From assembly GCA_020638995.1 (NCBI GenBank), contig JACKHM010000003.1, positions 1,240,001 to 1,304,000 on the forward strand: DNA of 64,000 nucleotides. The letters are read 5' to 3'. Both the position numbers and the translations under genes were made by a program. Below, piece by piece: positions 23,614-32,300 of this stretch. How positions within the stretch are numbered: the stretch's first letter is position 1; each line of letters begins with the position of its first letter. Origin of the DNA: Planctomycetaceae bacterium. GTDB taxonomy: Bacteria; Planctomycetota; Planctomycetia; Pirellulales; Pirellulaceae. The notes beneath the pieces were generated by a model, which saw only the letters and a list, made by a program, of their open reading frames with translations, was not told the origin of the DNA and did not search any database.

Positions 23614-24137
23614 GCTTCAGTACCTCGCATCGCCAATTGTTGCTCGATGCAATCCAGCAGCGCACCGCGAATGCGATACAGAGTCTGGCGAATCGAACCT
23701 GCGGGGCGACCAATGGCCTCAGCAATCCGCTCGATCGCGTGGCCGTCGACGTAACGCAGGTCAATCAGTTGTCGCTGGGCCGGAGCGAGCTTATTCAGGC
23801 AATGCTCCAACGCCTCACGTCGCTCATCGAGCTGACTGAGACGCTGTTCGGCTACCTCCGCCAATCGCTCCACAACTTCTGGGTCGAACACGAGCCGCTC
23901 GCGAGCGTACTTTCGAACCTGATTCAGCGCCTTGAAGCGGGCAATCTGACTGGCCCAAGCCCAGAAATCGGTCCCCGGCTGGAATTCCTCAGCCTTTTCC
24001 CACAGAACCGCATTCACTTCCTGCAGCAGGTCCTCCACGTCGCTCTGCCGAACCAGCAAACAGCGCACAAACGCCCTGAGCCGCGGCTGGCACCGAGCAA
24101 TCTCCTGCACCAGAAGTCTTTTCGTTTCGTCGCTCAA
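23610..24137 (-). CDS. ECF RNA polymerase sigma factor (planctomycete gvs1/TIGR02989-like), 175 aa from a TTG start
   Basis: Sigma-2 is clear: FVRCLLVRQSDVEDLLQEVN, VLWEKAEEFQPGTDFWAWAS, IARFKALNQVRKYARERL; sigma-4: LAPAQRQLIDLRYVDGHAIE, RIAEAIGRPAGSIRQTLYRI. I prefer the TTG at 24137 (then SDETKRLL): it has a good Shine-Dalgarno (GGAGG, 9 nt upstream), whereas the frame upstream of it (ATG 24197) reads MTRLMTFHLRATLASW and shows no sigma features. The gene heads a ten-gene minus-strand operon and would drive its own unit and possibly others, under control of the membrane protein encoded next. Length is typical for the family. Confidence 0.88.
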   Translation of the reverse strand: MSDETKRLLVQEIARCQPRLRAFVRCLLVRQSDVEDLLQEVNAVLWEKAEEFQPGTDFWAWASQIARFKALNQVRKYARERLVFDPEVVERLAEVAEQRLSQLDERREALEHCLNKLAPAQRQLIDLRYVDGHAIERIAEAIGRPAGSIRQTLYRIRGALLDCIEQQLAMRGTEA

Positions 24138-24197
24138 CAGACTCGTCCTCCAGGAGGCTAATGTCGCCCGGAGGTGAAACGTCATCAACCGCGTCAA

Positions 24198-24498
24198 TAA
24201 ATTCTGGCCAGCCGGTTTCGGCAGAATTCAGGTCACTTGGGTCGAAGCAGGACGCAAGGCCGCAAAGAAAGGTCGGCCACAAATCCAGACAGCTTTCTCT
24301 ATTCAAACGACGTCTAGAAACGCTCCGAGAGTGACTCAAACCAGACCAGCGAACCCCGAAAGTTGCGACTGGATTTGAACTCCGTAACTTCTACTGCGAC
24401 AGAAGGTTCTAACAATTGCCCTTATTCGCATCCTGAAAAGCGTCGCCTGTTTGAACTGACTGAGTTGGCCTTCGCCGTTTGCGTAACTCGCTTGTGCC
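24198..24498. other. Intergenic region upstream of the ECF operon
   Basis: No gene is seen. The stretch must contain the operon's promoter on the minus strand. Short open frames overlapping the ECF start are out of frame with it and have no family features. Confidence 0.4.
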
Positions 24499-24540
24499 CA
24501 AAAAGAAACAGCTCGCTGCAAATCCATGCAACGAGCTGTT
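24499..24540 (-). terminator. Intrinsic terminator downstream of tRNA-Pro
   Basis: Two 13-nt arms (24507-24519 and 24528-24540) with an 8-nt loop; the single imperfect position is a G-U pair on the minus strand. The minus-strand transcript continues with TTCTTTTT at 24506-24499, a good U-tract. The stem starts about 12 nt after the tRNA 3' end. Confidence 0.75.
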
Positions 24541-24551
24541 CAGGTTTAAGG

Positions 24552-24626
24552 TCGGGCCAAGAGGATTCGAACCTCCGACCTCCTGACCCCCAGTCAGGCG
24601 CGCTAACCAGACTGCGCTATGGCCCG
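24552..24626 (-). tRNA. tRNA-Pro (anticodon GGG)
   Basis: The minus strand folds as a full cloverleaf: acceptor CGGGCCA pairs with TGGCCCG, D-arm GCGCAGTCTGGTTAGCGCGC, anticodon stem CCTGA/TCAGG around the loop CTGGGGG with anticodon GGG, and T-arm GTCGGAGGTTCGAATCCTCT. The discriminator is A and the CCA tail is not encoded (ACCTT follows). 75 nt. Confidence 0.96.
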
Positions 24627-25013
24627 CAAGTGCATAAGTGTAATAACTAGCCCGCACGACGACTAGCCCGTTACACCATTGGTGGTGGGACACTTTGCCT
24701 TGTGTAGCGTGCGTGAAATGCACCAGATAAAGATGGCGTGTTTCACACGCCTTACGATCAAAGTGTACCATTACCACACCATTCGTGCTGTGTCGCAAGC
24801 GATTGACTGTCGAGTGCGGTCGACGAGTCGTTTCGGAATCCTTGGGATTCGCGATCGACATCAGCAGGTGTAGATTTCCACGCGTGAAACGACCTGAATC
24901 GCAGGCAAGCGGCCGTGGGATTCTGCCCGCGAAGCCGGCCTGATCGGCATGACAAATTCGCACAGGTCCATCGAATTTGATCCGCCGTATTCCTGCGAGC
25001 TCGGGTAGCGCGC
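24627..25013. other. Intergenic region between tRNA-Pro and the tad genes, with a short perfect hairpin
   Basis: No convincing gene. A perfect 7-bp hairpin lies at 24735-24751 (GGCGTGT-TTC-ACACGCC). The decamer TGAAATGCAC (24714-24723) and the 12-mer CGTGTTTCACAC (24737-24748) both recur between the tadA-like and tadB-like genes (27012-27021 and 26996-27007), which suggests a small extragenic repeat family. A frame running through the tRNA on the minus strand has no protein features. Confidence 0.4.
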
Positions 25014-25997
25014 TTATCCGCCGCCGTTCATTGCGGTGAACATCTCGCGATACATCGAAATCCCTGCAGGTCCGACGAGAACGACGAAGATACCAGGGAA
25101 GATGAACAGTACGAGCGGGAAAATTAGCTTCACGGCAGTCTTCGCGGCTTTCTCTTCCGCCATTTGGCGGCGACGCGTTCGCATGGCTTGGCTTTGCACA
25201 CGCAGCGCTTGCGCGACGCTTGATCCGAATTTGTCGGCTTGGATCAAAATCGATGCGAGCTGCTTAAGATCTTCGACGCCGCTCCGGTTTCCCAATTCCT
25301 GCAGCGCTTCGCCACGCGTTCGTCCCATTTGGAGTTGCAAGTTGCAGAGTCCGAACTCTTCGGCAATCACACGGTACGACTTTTTCATTTCTTCGGCGAC
25401 CTTGCGCATCGCTTGATCCAATCCTAGACCTGCCTCGACACATACGACCATGAGGTCAAGCGCATCGGGCAAACCAAGGAAGATCCCTTCTTTACGTTTG
25501 CTCGCCATGAACCAGAGCACTAGATCTGGGAGGAAGAACATACCGCAGGCAAACATTGCGGCTCGCAGAATGACTTGCAACCCTAAACCGAAGAAGAAGA
25601 CTCCGCCACCACCGAAGAACAGCCCGATCATCAAGGCGATGATCTTGAGACCAAGGTAAACATTCGCTGCTCCTTCACTGCGAAAACCCGCATGCGCGAG
25701 TTTGGTTCTCAGTTTACTCGCGTCCTGTTCGTTTTGAGGTTGCAGCGGTTTGGCAAGCGCGGGCGTTGCCTTTTCGAGCACACCACGCATAGCCTCGGTA
25801 GCACCTTGTGGTCCTGCTTCTTTCCTGCGCCGCAGACTCGGGTCTCTGAATTCGTCGAGACGTTCGTCGAGCCTCGGCTTCTTGCCGGCCAATGACTCGA
25901 GTAACAGCCAGATTCCGGCCACGGCGGCCCCACCGGCTGCGAGGGGGATCAGGATGCTTGGTGCGATAACTGCGAGAAGCGACATAGCTTCACTCAT
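25014..25997 (-). CDS. tadC: TadC-like inner-membrane platform protein (type II secretion F domain), 327 aa
   Basis: A GspF/TadC domain with an N-terminal membrane helix (SLLAVIAPSILIPLAAGGAA), central hydrophobic pair around VILRAAMFACGMFFLPDLVL, the conserved block LPDALDLMVVCVEAGLGLDQ followed by AEEFGLCNLQLQMGRTR, and a C-terminal membrane helix (AVKLIFPLVLFIFPGIFVVL). TadB and TadC form the platform that couples the TadA ATPase to assembly of Flp-type pili. The start overlaps the tadB-like stop by 4 nt. No pilin, secretin or prepilin peptidase gene lies in the window. Confidence 0.9.
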   Translation of the reverse strand: MSEAMSLLAVIAPSILIPLAAGGAAVAGIWLLLESLAGKKPRLDERLDEFRDPSLRRRKEAGPQGATEAMRGVLEKATPALAKPLQPQNEQDASKLRTKLAHAGFRSEGAANVYLGLKIIALMIGLFFGGGGVFFFGLGLQVILRAAMFACGMFFLPDLVLWFMASKRKEGIFLGLPDALDLMVVCVEAGLGLDQAMRKVAEEMKKSYRVIAEEFGLCNLQLQMGRTRGEALQELGNRSGVEDLKQLASILIQADKFGSSVAQALRVQSQAMRTRRRQMAEEKAAKTAVKLIFPLVLFIFPGIFVVLVGPAGISMYREMFTAMNGGG

Positions 25998-26959
25998 ACC
26001 TTGATGTTGATAATCTTCTTAATAACAAACGCGCCCGCGAGTTGCATAAAGACAGCGCCTGTCAGCATCAGTTTGCCGATTTCATCGGTGAATAACACCA
26101 TGACGTAATCGGGATTCAGTCGATACATGACGACGAACAGGACGGGCGGGAGCGCGAGCAGTACGATTCCTGACAATCGTCCTTCGCCCGTTAGCGCCTG
26201 AATCTGGCCGTAGATTTGGAACCGCTCACGAACCAAGTGCCCAATCTTGTCAAGGATTTCCGCCAAGTCGCCGCCGGTCTGTCGCTGTAGGATGACTGCC
26301 GTCGCAAAGAACCGTAAGTCCAAGTTCGGGACGCGTTCGGTCATGCCTTCCAAGGTCTCCTCCAGCGGGATACCCAGATTCTGTTCTTCGTAGCAACGTG
26401 CGAACTCGCCCGCGATGGGATCAGACATTTCGTCCCCGACAAGATTAATACCGGCTCCTAGGCTATGACCAGCTCGCAACGCGCGGCTGATGAGTTCCAG
26501 AGCGTCCGGCAACTGGCGAGCAAAGGCTCCGATCCGCCTTTTTCGCGTAATAAAGACGTAACCGAAGGGGATCGCTCCCAACGAGGCTGCCGCAAGCGGC
26601 GCGAAGAAGAACGGCAGGCCTAATGCCACGATCGCGATAGCCCCAATCGCAGCCAGTCCAATCGTCCCGGCAAGGAACTGACTCGCGGTCATTGACACGT
26701 TGGCTTGCGACAAGAATCGCCGAATATCACCAAAACGATTCAAGAACTCGACCGCGGCAGTCTTTCCATCATCCCGTGCGGTTCGCATGAGACTCGTCAC
26801 ATCTTTGCTCTTAGCGGTCGAACTGCCACTCGCACCCGTCAGAAGATCGAGCCGATCTTCTGCCTGCGTTGCGGCATTGCCAGCCAGCATCGCTCCCAGG
26901 CCAGCGACCAGGGTTACAACAGCAACGAAAACGATGGCAACGATGATTAACGGGCTCAT
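25994..26959 (-). CDS. tadB: TadB-like inner-membrane platform protein (type II secretion F domain), 321 aa
   Basis: N-terminal membrane helix (MSPLIIVAIVFVAVVTLVAG), a cytoplasmic segment, a hydrophobic pair (FLAGTIGLAAIGAIAIVALG, then FFFAPLAAASLGAIPFGYVF), the conserved motif LPDALELISRALRAGHSLGA followed by CYEEQNLGIPLEETLEGM and FATAVILQRQTGGDLAEILD, and C-terminal helices. It is separated from the ATPase gene by 70 nt, unlike the overlapping tadB/tadC junction; that gap carries the motif pair also found at 24714-24748. Confidence 0.9.
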   Translation of the reverse strand: MSPLIIVAIVFVAVVTLVAGLGAMLAGNAATQAEDRLDLLTGASGSSTAKSKDVTSLMRTARDDGKTAAVEFLNRFGDIRRFLSQANVSMTASQFLAGTIGLAAIGAIAIVALGLPFFFAPLAAASLGAIPFGYVFITRKRRIGAFARQLPDALELISRALRAGHSLGAGINLVGDEMSDPIAGEFARCYEEQNLGIPLEETLEGMTERVPNLDLRFFATAVILQRQTGGDLAEILDKIGHLVRERFQIYGQIQALTGEGRLSGIVLLALPPVLFVVMYRLNPDYVMVLFTDEIGKLMLTGAVFMQLAGAFVIKKIINIKV

Positions 26960-27029
26960 GGCACTATTGTGACGCTTGTAGACGACTTAAAGGTCCGTGT
27001 TTCACACTGTTTGAAATGCACATCGGTAT

Positions 27030-28352
27030 TTAATCTCGCAACATGATTCGTTCGCGGAACGCACTGGCAGGCAGTCGGACGCCAGCCGCCTCGAGCGAAT
27101 CCATGAACGTCGGGCGAATCCCCGTCGACTGGAAGTAGCCGCGAGTCTTTCCGGTCTCGTCGATGCCTTCTTTGACATATCGGTAGATGTCTTGCATGAC
27201 GACTGTGTCTTGTTCCATACCTACGACTTCGGTGATGTGCGTGACGCGACGTGTACCGCCTTGCAGTCGGCTGGCCTGGATGATCAGGTGTACGGCGCTG
27301 GCAATCTGTTGCCGCATGGCTTTGATTGGCAACTCAAAACCGGACATCATGATCATCGTCTCCATGCGGGCGATTGCGTCGCGCGGCGTGTTTGCATGAG
27401 TGGTCGTCAACGACCCGTCGTGGCCGGTGTTCATGGCTTGCAGCATGTCCAACGTCTCAGGTCCACGGCATTCGCCAATGATGATTCGCTCGGGTCGCAT
27501 ACGTAACGCGTTCTTGACGAGGTCGGTTGCCGTGATGGCTCCCTTACCCTCGATGTTTGGAGGTCGCGTTTCCAAGCGGACAACGTGGTCTTGCTGGAGT
27601 TGCAACTCGGCGGCATCTTCGATCGTGACGATTCGGTCTGTGTTGGGGATGAAACTCGACAGCGTATTCAGCAGCGTGGTTTTTCCCGAACCCGTACCAC
27701 CGGAGATGACGATGTTAAGCCGAGCTTTGATCGCACCCTCCAGCAACATGACCATCTCGGGCGTGAACGCCTTGTAATTCAATAGATCTTCGAGCTTGAG
27801 CGGGTTCGATCCAAATCGCCGAATGGAGACCGCGGCGCCGTCGAGCGCTAGTGGTGGAATGATTGCATTAACACGCGAACCGTCCGGCAAACGGGCGTCC
27901 ACCATCGGCGACACTTCGTCCACACGACGTCCGACTTTCGACACGATACGATCAATAATTTGAATCAAGTGCTTGTTATCACGAAACTCGACATTCGTCC
28001 GCTCCATCTTGCCGCGACGTTCCACGTAGATGTTTTTGGGCCCGTTGATCAATATGTCGCTGATCGACGCGTCTTTCAGTAAAAGCTCTAAGGGTCCGAA
28101 GCCCAGCGTTTCGTCAAGCACTTCTTCGATCAGGCGATCGCGTTCGTTCCGATTGAGAAGTGTATCTTCGGTGTCACACAAGTGCTCAACGACCAGACGA
28201 ATCTCGCTACGCAAGACATCGCCTTGCAAGTCACCGACCTTAGTCAAATCGAGTTTGTCGACCAGCTTATTGTGAATCCGACGCTTTAAGTTTTCATACT
28301 CGGCAAGCTTGGCCGCATCGGCGGCGCGAACAGGCTGCGGAAAGGTCTTCAT
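27030..28352 (-). CDS. tadA: TadA/CpaF-like secretion ATPase (440 aa)
   Basis: A type II/IV secretion ATPase with the usual N-terminal helical domain (LGFGPLELLLKDASISDILI), then Walker A GGTGSGKTTLLN (near residue 216), the Asp box/Walker B region (IVTIEDAAELQL, RPERIIIGECRGPETLDMLQ) and a His-box (NTGHDGSLTTTHANTPRDAI). It powers Flp-pilus/Tad assembly from the cytoplasmic face. Length is normal. It is the first gene of the tad trio on the minus strand. Confidence 0.93.
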   Translation of the reverse strand: MKTFPQPVRAADAAKLAEYENLKRRIHNKLVDKLDLTKVGDLQGDVLRSEIRLVVEHLCDTEDTLLNRNERDRLIEEVLDETLGFGPLELLLKDASISDILINGPKNIYVERRGKMERTNVEFRDNKHLIQIIDRIVSKVGRRVDEVSPMVDARLPDGSRVNAIIPPLALDGAAVSIRRFGSNPLKLEDLLNYKAFTPEMVMLLEGAIKARLNIVISGGTGSGKTTLLNTLSSFIPNTDRIVTIEDAAELQLQQDHVVRLETRPPNIEGKGAITATDLVKNALRMRPERIIIGECRGPETLDMLQAMNTGHDGSLTTTHANTPRDAIARMETMIMMSGFELPIKAMRQQIASAVHLIIQASRLQGGTRRVTHITEVVGMEQDTVVMQDIYRYVKEGIDETGKTRGYFQSTGIRPTFMDSLEAAGVRLPASAFRERIMLRD

Positions 28353-28568
28353 GGGCGGGGGTCCATATCAACTCGGTGAGATTCTGAAGTCCAATGGCAA
28401 TAGTCCGCGCGTCTGCGGACGTGTTGACTTACGAAAACATAGCTCACGTGAAATCGCATGATCGCGTATTTACAGCGAGTAGTGAGCCGATGCGATGGAA
28501 AGTATCAAGTATGCCGGTTATGTCGAATGATGACCGAAGTGAAGGCCGACTTCCGGGCGTTGTCGATT
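28353..28568. other. Short gene-free stretch upstream of the tad genes
   Basis: No family-recognisable frame. It probably carries the promoter of the tad trio and borders the mobile-element debris that follows. Confidence 0.35.
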
Positions 28569-28618
28569 TGTGATCTACATTCACCTGAACCCGGTGCGTG
28601 TGGGAACGATAACTAAAA
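28569..28618 (+). pseudogene. Fragment of a Y1 (REP-associated/IS200-like) transposase
   Basis: The frame reads VIYIHLNPVRVGTITK. YIHLNPVRAG is a hallmark of Y1 transposases of the RAYT/IS200 type, near the catalytic tyrosine helix. Only about 16 residues survive, with no coherent frame on either side. Confidence 0.5.
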
Positions 28619-28619
28619 G

Positions 28620-28746
28620 TTGTGGGAGCCTGCAAAGCTTCACGAACCATCCGCCGCGACCGATGATACTGTTTGGTGATCGCCCGGATGCTCGTCCCAT
28701 CGCGCGGAGCCAGACCAATGGCTGCTTATTCTTCCACCGTAACCAT
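28620..28746 (-). pseudogene. Fragment of an IS21-type IstA transposase N-terminus
   Basis: From an ATG at 28746 preceded by GGAGG the frame reads MVTVEE, an in-frame TAA (28726-28728), then AAIGLAPRDGTSIRAITKQY and HRSRRMVREAL, the helix-turn-helix of IS21 transposases. Homology stops at about 28620, where the Y1 fragment on the other strand ends. It is a dead remnant: truncated and interrupted. Confidence 0.55.
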
Positions 28747-28983
28747 CATTGCCTCCTGCATGTTGTTCTCCCAAAGTGAGATGGCAACATAAGGAAGCCA
28801 CTGCGGTGGATCCCGTTTACGCGCCGGCTTCAGTCAGGGCGTGTGTCCAGTCGGCAAGCCGATTTCCACGACAAGTCGGCAACGAGTTGTTCCGTCGCTT
28901 GCGGTAATTTCAATTACGGCGACACTCCATTGACCAGATTCTTTTGCGTGAAGTACCGCTCATCCAGTTTACAAGAGGCCGGC

Positions 28984-29292
28984 GCGTGTCGATCGACTCG
29001 CGCTGGAGGGCATGCGTCTCCGACAGTTCTACAACAACGCGATCTGTGGACCGACGCGCGCGTCTTAGCTGACTGGTTTGTACTGCCAACATGTCGGTCA
29101 TCGGGGTGATCGGTGGAACGAACCCAAGGATTTCAACAAGGGTTTTACGATTGCTGAAGTATTAGAATTGGGCGGCTGCTACACAGCTATGGTCGGCAAA
29201 TGGCAGAGGTGCGACGCTGCGTTGGATCGTGGGTTCGATCGATTTGTCGACCTGATGTGCCAGAGCAAGGGCTCGTTCACTCAATCGCCTTT
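28984..29292 (+). pseudogene. Sulfatase fragment with an in-frame amber codon next to the active site
   Basis: The frame reads RVDRLALEGMRLRQFYNNAI and then the active-site motif C-G-P-T-R followed by AS, TAG (29066-29068) and LTGLYCQHVGH, later FTIAEVLELGGCYTAMVGKW and LDRGFDRFVDL. Intact arylsulfatases have CGPTRASLLTGLY here, so a Leu codon became TAG. Both ends are missing: the N-terminal metal site and the whole second half of the enzyme. It abuts the 3' end of the giant gene on the other strand. Confidence 0.85.
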
Positions 29293-29328
29293 ACCAAACG
29301 ACGTTCGCACACATGGTGAAGAAGAAGT

Positions 29329-32300
29329 TCAACAACCATCGATAAGTCCCGCGGGCAATCCTGCGCCGAGAGTGACGTCGGCGGCAATTCCATCGAGTAT
29401 GTTTTCAAGGTCGTCGTTCCAAGCTGGGGTCATCGACGACGCACCGGCTGGACGCGTCTGGGCAATTGTTTCGGCTTCGATACCGACGACCCCTGCAAAA
29501 TATCTGTCGACCGTTCGTGGAGTTTGGTCTCCCTCGAGAATGCGCGACGTAGGTAAGCAGTCGCTTTCTTGCTGGTTTCGGGCGTTGGCACCCAAGACGG
29601 CTGAAACGACACTAGTGTTCTCGCCATCACCAAAGGCCCGTGCGTTTAAGAAATTGATCACTATTAGCGCGTCCAACGGTGCGCAGTAACCGTCGCCGTT
29701 GGAGTCGAAGTAGAATCCAACACCCTCCGCGGCTCTGGAGCGAGGCAGTAAGCCGCTAGAACCGATTACGACTCGCTGGAACAGCTCGTTAATAATGTTC
29801 AAAACGTCGAGGGGCTCGACCCTTCCATCGCCGTTCACGTCCAAAGGCTGAACGGGATTTTGCCAAGGCTTCGAATTTTCCAGAAGGCTAACGGTTAATG
29901 TCTGTAGCCGCGTTCCAGCAGGGGTACCCGAGTCGTGAACCATCACGTTGACGTCCACCGCCGCTCCGTCGGAAGTGTCGAGATAGGCGTCAGCCTTCAA
30001 TCGTAATGTGTCGCCCACAATTTCAAACAGCGACGCATCATCCACGAGACTGAAAGTGTGAGTCTGGCCAGTGTCTTGATCACCCGCCGATAGCGTGCCA
30101 ATCGCCGCACCGGCCACGCGCTCTTTGACCACATTGCCTGACAAATAAATAGCGAAGGGTGGATCATTTACGTCGTTCACGTTGATCGTGATTGCGGCTT
30201 CACTCGTTAACCCGGTGGAATCTTTAATAGCAACCGTAAAGTCGAGGTGTGAAATGATCTCGAAGTCGAACTGGGAACCGTCTGCCACCGTCAGTTTCCC
30301 CGTGCTGGGAAGTATTGCGACGGGGCACGTATCGCCACACGAAAGGATCGTAAATTCGAGCATGTCGCCGAAGTTCGGATCTGTTGCGAATACGGTGCCG
30401 ATCTCAGCGCCGGCGGTTAGATTTTCATCGACGTTGTATTGCTGGTCGTCTACGTCGGGCGGCATATCTTGGAGTCGGTTCCCGAAGTCTACGCCCGTTC
30501 GTACGTCGCCCGACACCACTTGGACGCGATGCGCGAAGGGAATCGCCAGCGTCCTAGCGAATGTGCCCGCATCGCCGGAAGAATCGCTGACGGCTGGATC
30601 GGCTTCGCGAATTGGATTTGCAGCATCGAGTTGTCCGATCGCCCCCGCAAGCGCCAGGACATCCAGCCGTGAAAAACTCAAGCCGGTGTTCGGAACGCTG
30701 TCGTTTTCGTCATCGCCATCTATGATCGTTTGTCCGGTCGAATGCAACAGTGTGCGGAATTCGAATTGCGTAAGGGGCCTGCCTAGCGTTTCCATTGCAA
30801 TCTGCTGCGCGAGAACCGCGACGCCGGTTACGAAGGGCGCTGCCTGACTTGTGCCTGTCATGGTCGTGGTTCCGCCGCGAGCATCTGCTCCAAGGATGGC
30901 TGCGCCGGGGGCAAAGGTGTCCAGCAATTGGCCGTCCCGTTGCGAAAACACGGCAATCCCGTCGGTGGTCGTCGTGAAGTCCGTTCCGTAGTTTCCGAAA
31001 TTCCAGGGCCCACCGTAGTCGCCGTCCCAGACAGCTCCGACAGCAATCGTGTTCGGGTCGGCAGCCGGATAAGCGACACCTTGCGAACCACCAAAGGTTG
31101 CGTAACTGTTGCCGGCGGATGCGACGACAATTACATCCATTGCCGCCAGGGCCGCCAGCTCGTCCCCGATCCCAAATCGTCCACTCGCCTCATCCCAGTT
31201 TCCGAGGTCGCCGAACGAGAGATTGACGGCGGCGACATGGTACGCATCCGCGTTTTGAATAACCCACTGCAACGCCCGCTCCGCGTCGGCGAATTGTCCA
31301 TAGCCATCGTTGCTGAATATCTTTAGATGGATGATATCCACACCCGGAGCGACACCTTGATGAAGCAGATCACTTGAGGCAATGATGCTAGTTACATTGG
31401 AACCATGGCCGACCACATCGCTGGCGTCGCCATCGGCATCGGCAAAGTCATACTGAAACACGATTCGGTCGGAAACACCATCGCCGTTCTGGTCGCCGCC
31501 GAAAAACGGATGGTCCAAATCTAGTCCCGTATCAATCACCACAACGGCAAGTCCGCGACCGTCGATCTCGGCAAACCGCGCGTCCGAACGAAATTCCTTC
31601 AGGCCGATCAGGCCAGCGGCTCCTGCGTCTAACGGGAGACTGTCCGTCAGACTGGGAGTGAAGATGTCGACCGGCGAAGAAGTCGTCGTATAGATCGAGG
31701 CGGAATCGGCACCACTGTCCCGCATGTACACGCGAATTCGACCATCGGCTCCCCCTACGATCAGGTCCGTCACTCCGTCGCCGTCAAGGTCGTCAATCCA
31801 AGGACGAGAACTGGTCGTACCCACGGCGATTTCATGACCATCCACTTTCAGAGTTTGTCCGGCCTCAAATCGAGGTACCTCGCTCGAACCAACATTTCGG
31901 TACAGGTACAAGCTGCCAACGCTGTTACCAAGCACCAGGTCCAGGCGGCCATCACCATCCAGGTCTGCCACGGCCACACTCGCCGCGCCGCCAGGCGTAC
32001 TCAGATTCCCTGTAGCATCCTGAACGATCCACGGGTTTCGATAGTCCGGCGATTCCGGCGAACCCTCATTCAGGAAAACTCGAACCTGACCGTCGGATGC
32101 GCCAACGATTAAATCAAGCCGACCGTCCGCGTTCCAGTCTGCCATCTCCACGGTAGCTTGTGAGCCGACGTCGATTTGCGATTTGCTACCTAGCGGTCCG
32201 GCTTCGACGTAAAAGCTGGTTTGGAATTCAGGCATCTCGTCGGTGTTCACATTCAGCAGCACTTGCACTCTGCCATCATTCAGACCCAGCAGCAAGTCCT

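Noticed and set aside
23989..24339. 116-codon frame overlapping the ECF start
   Set aside because: Out of frame with the sigma factor, no family match and low-complexity C-terminus.
24655..24690. tRNA-like 5' half on the minus strand (ATGGTGTAACGGGCTAGT)
   Set aside because: The stretch cannot be completed to a cloverleaf; it may be an old duplicated fragment but I cannot support it.
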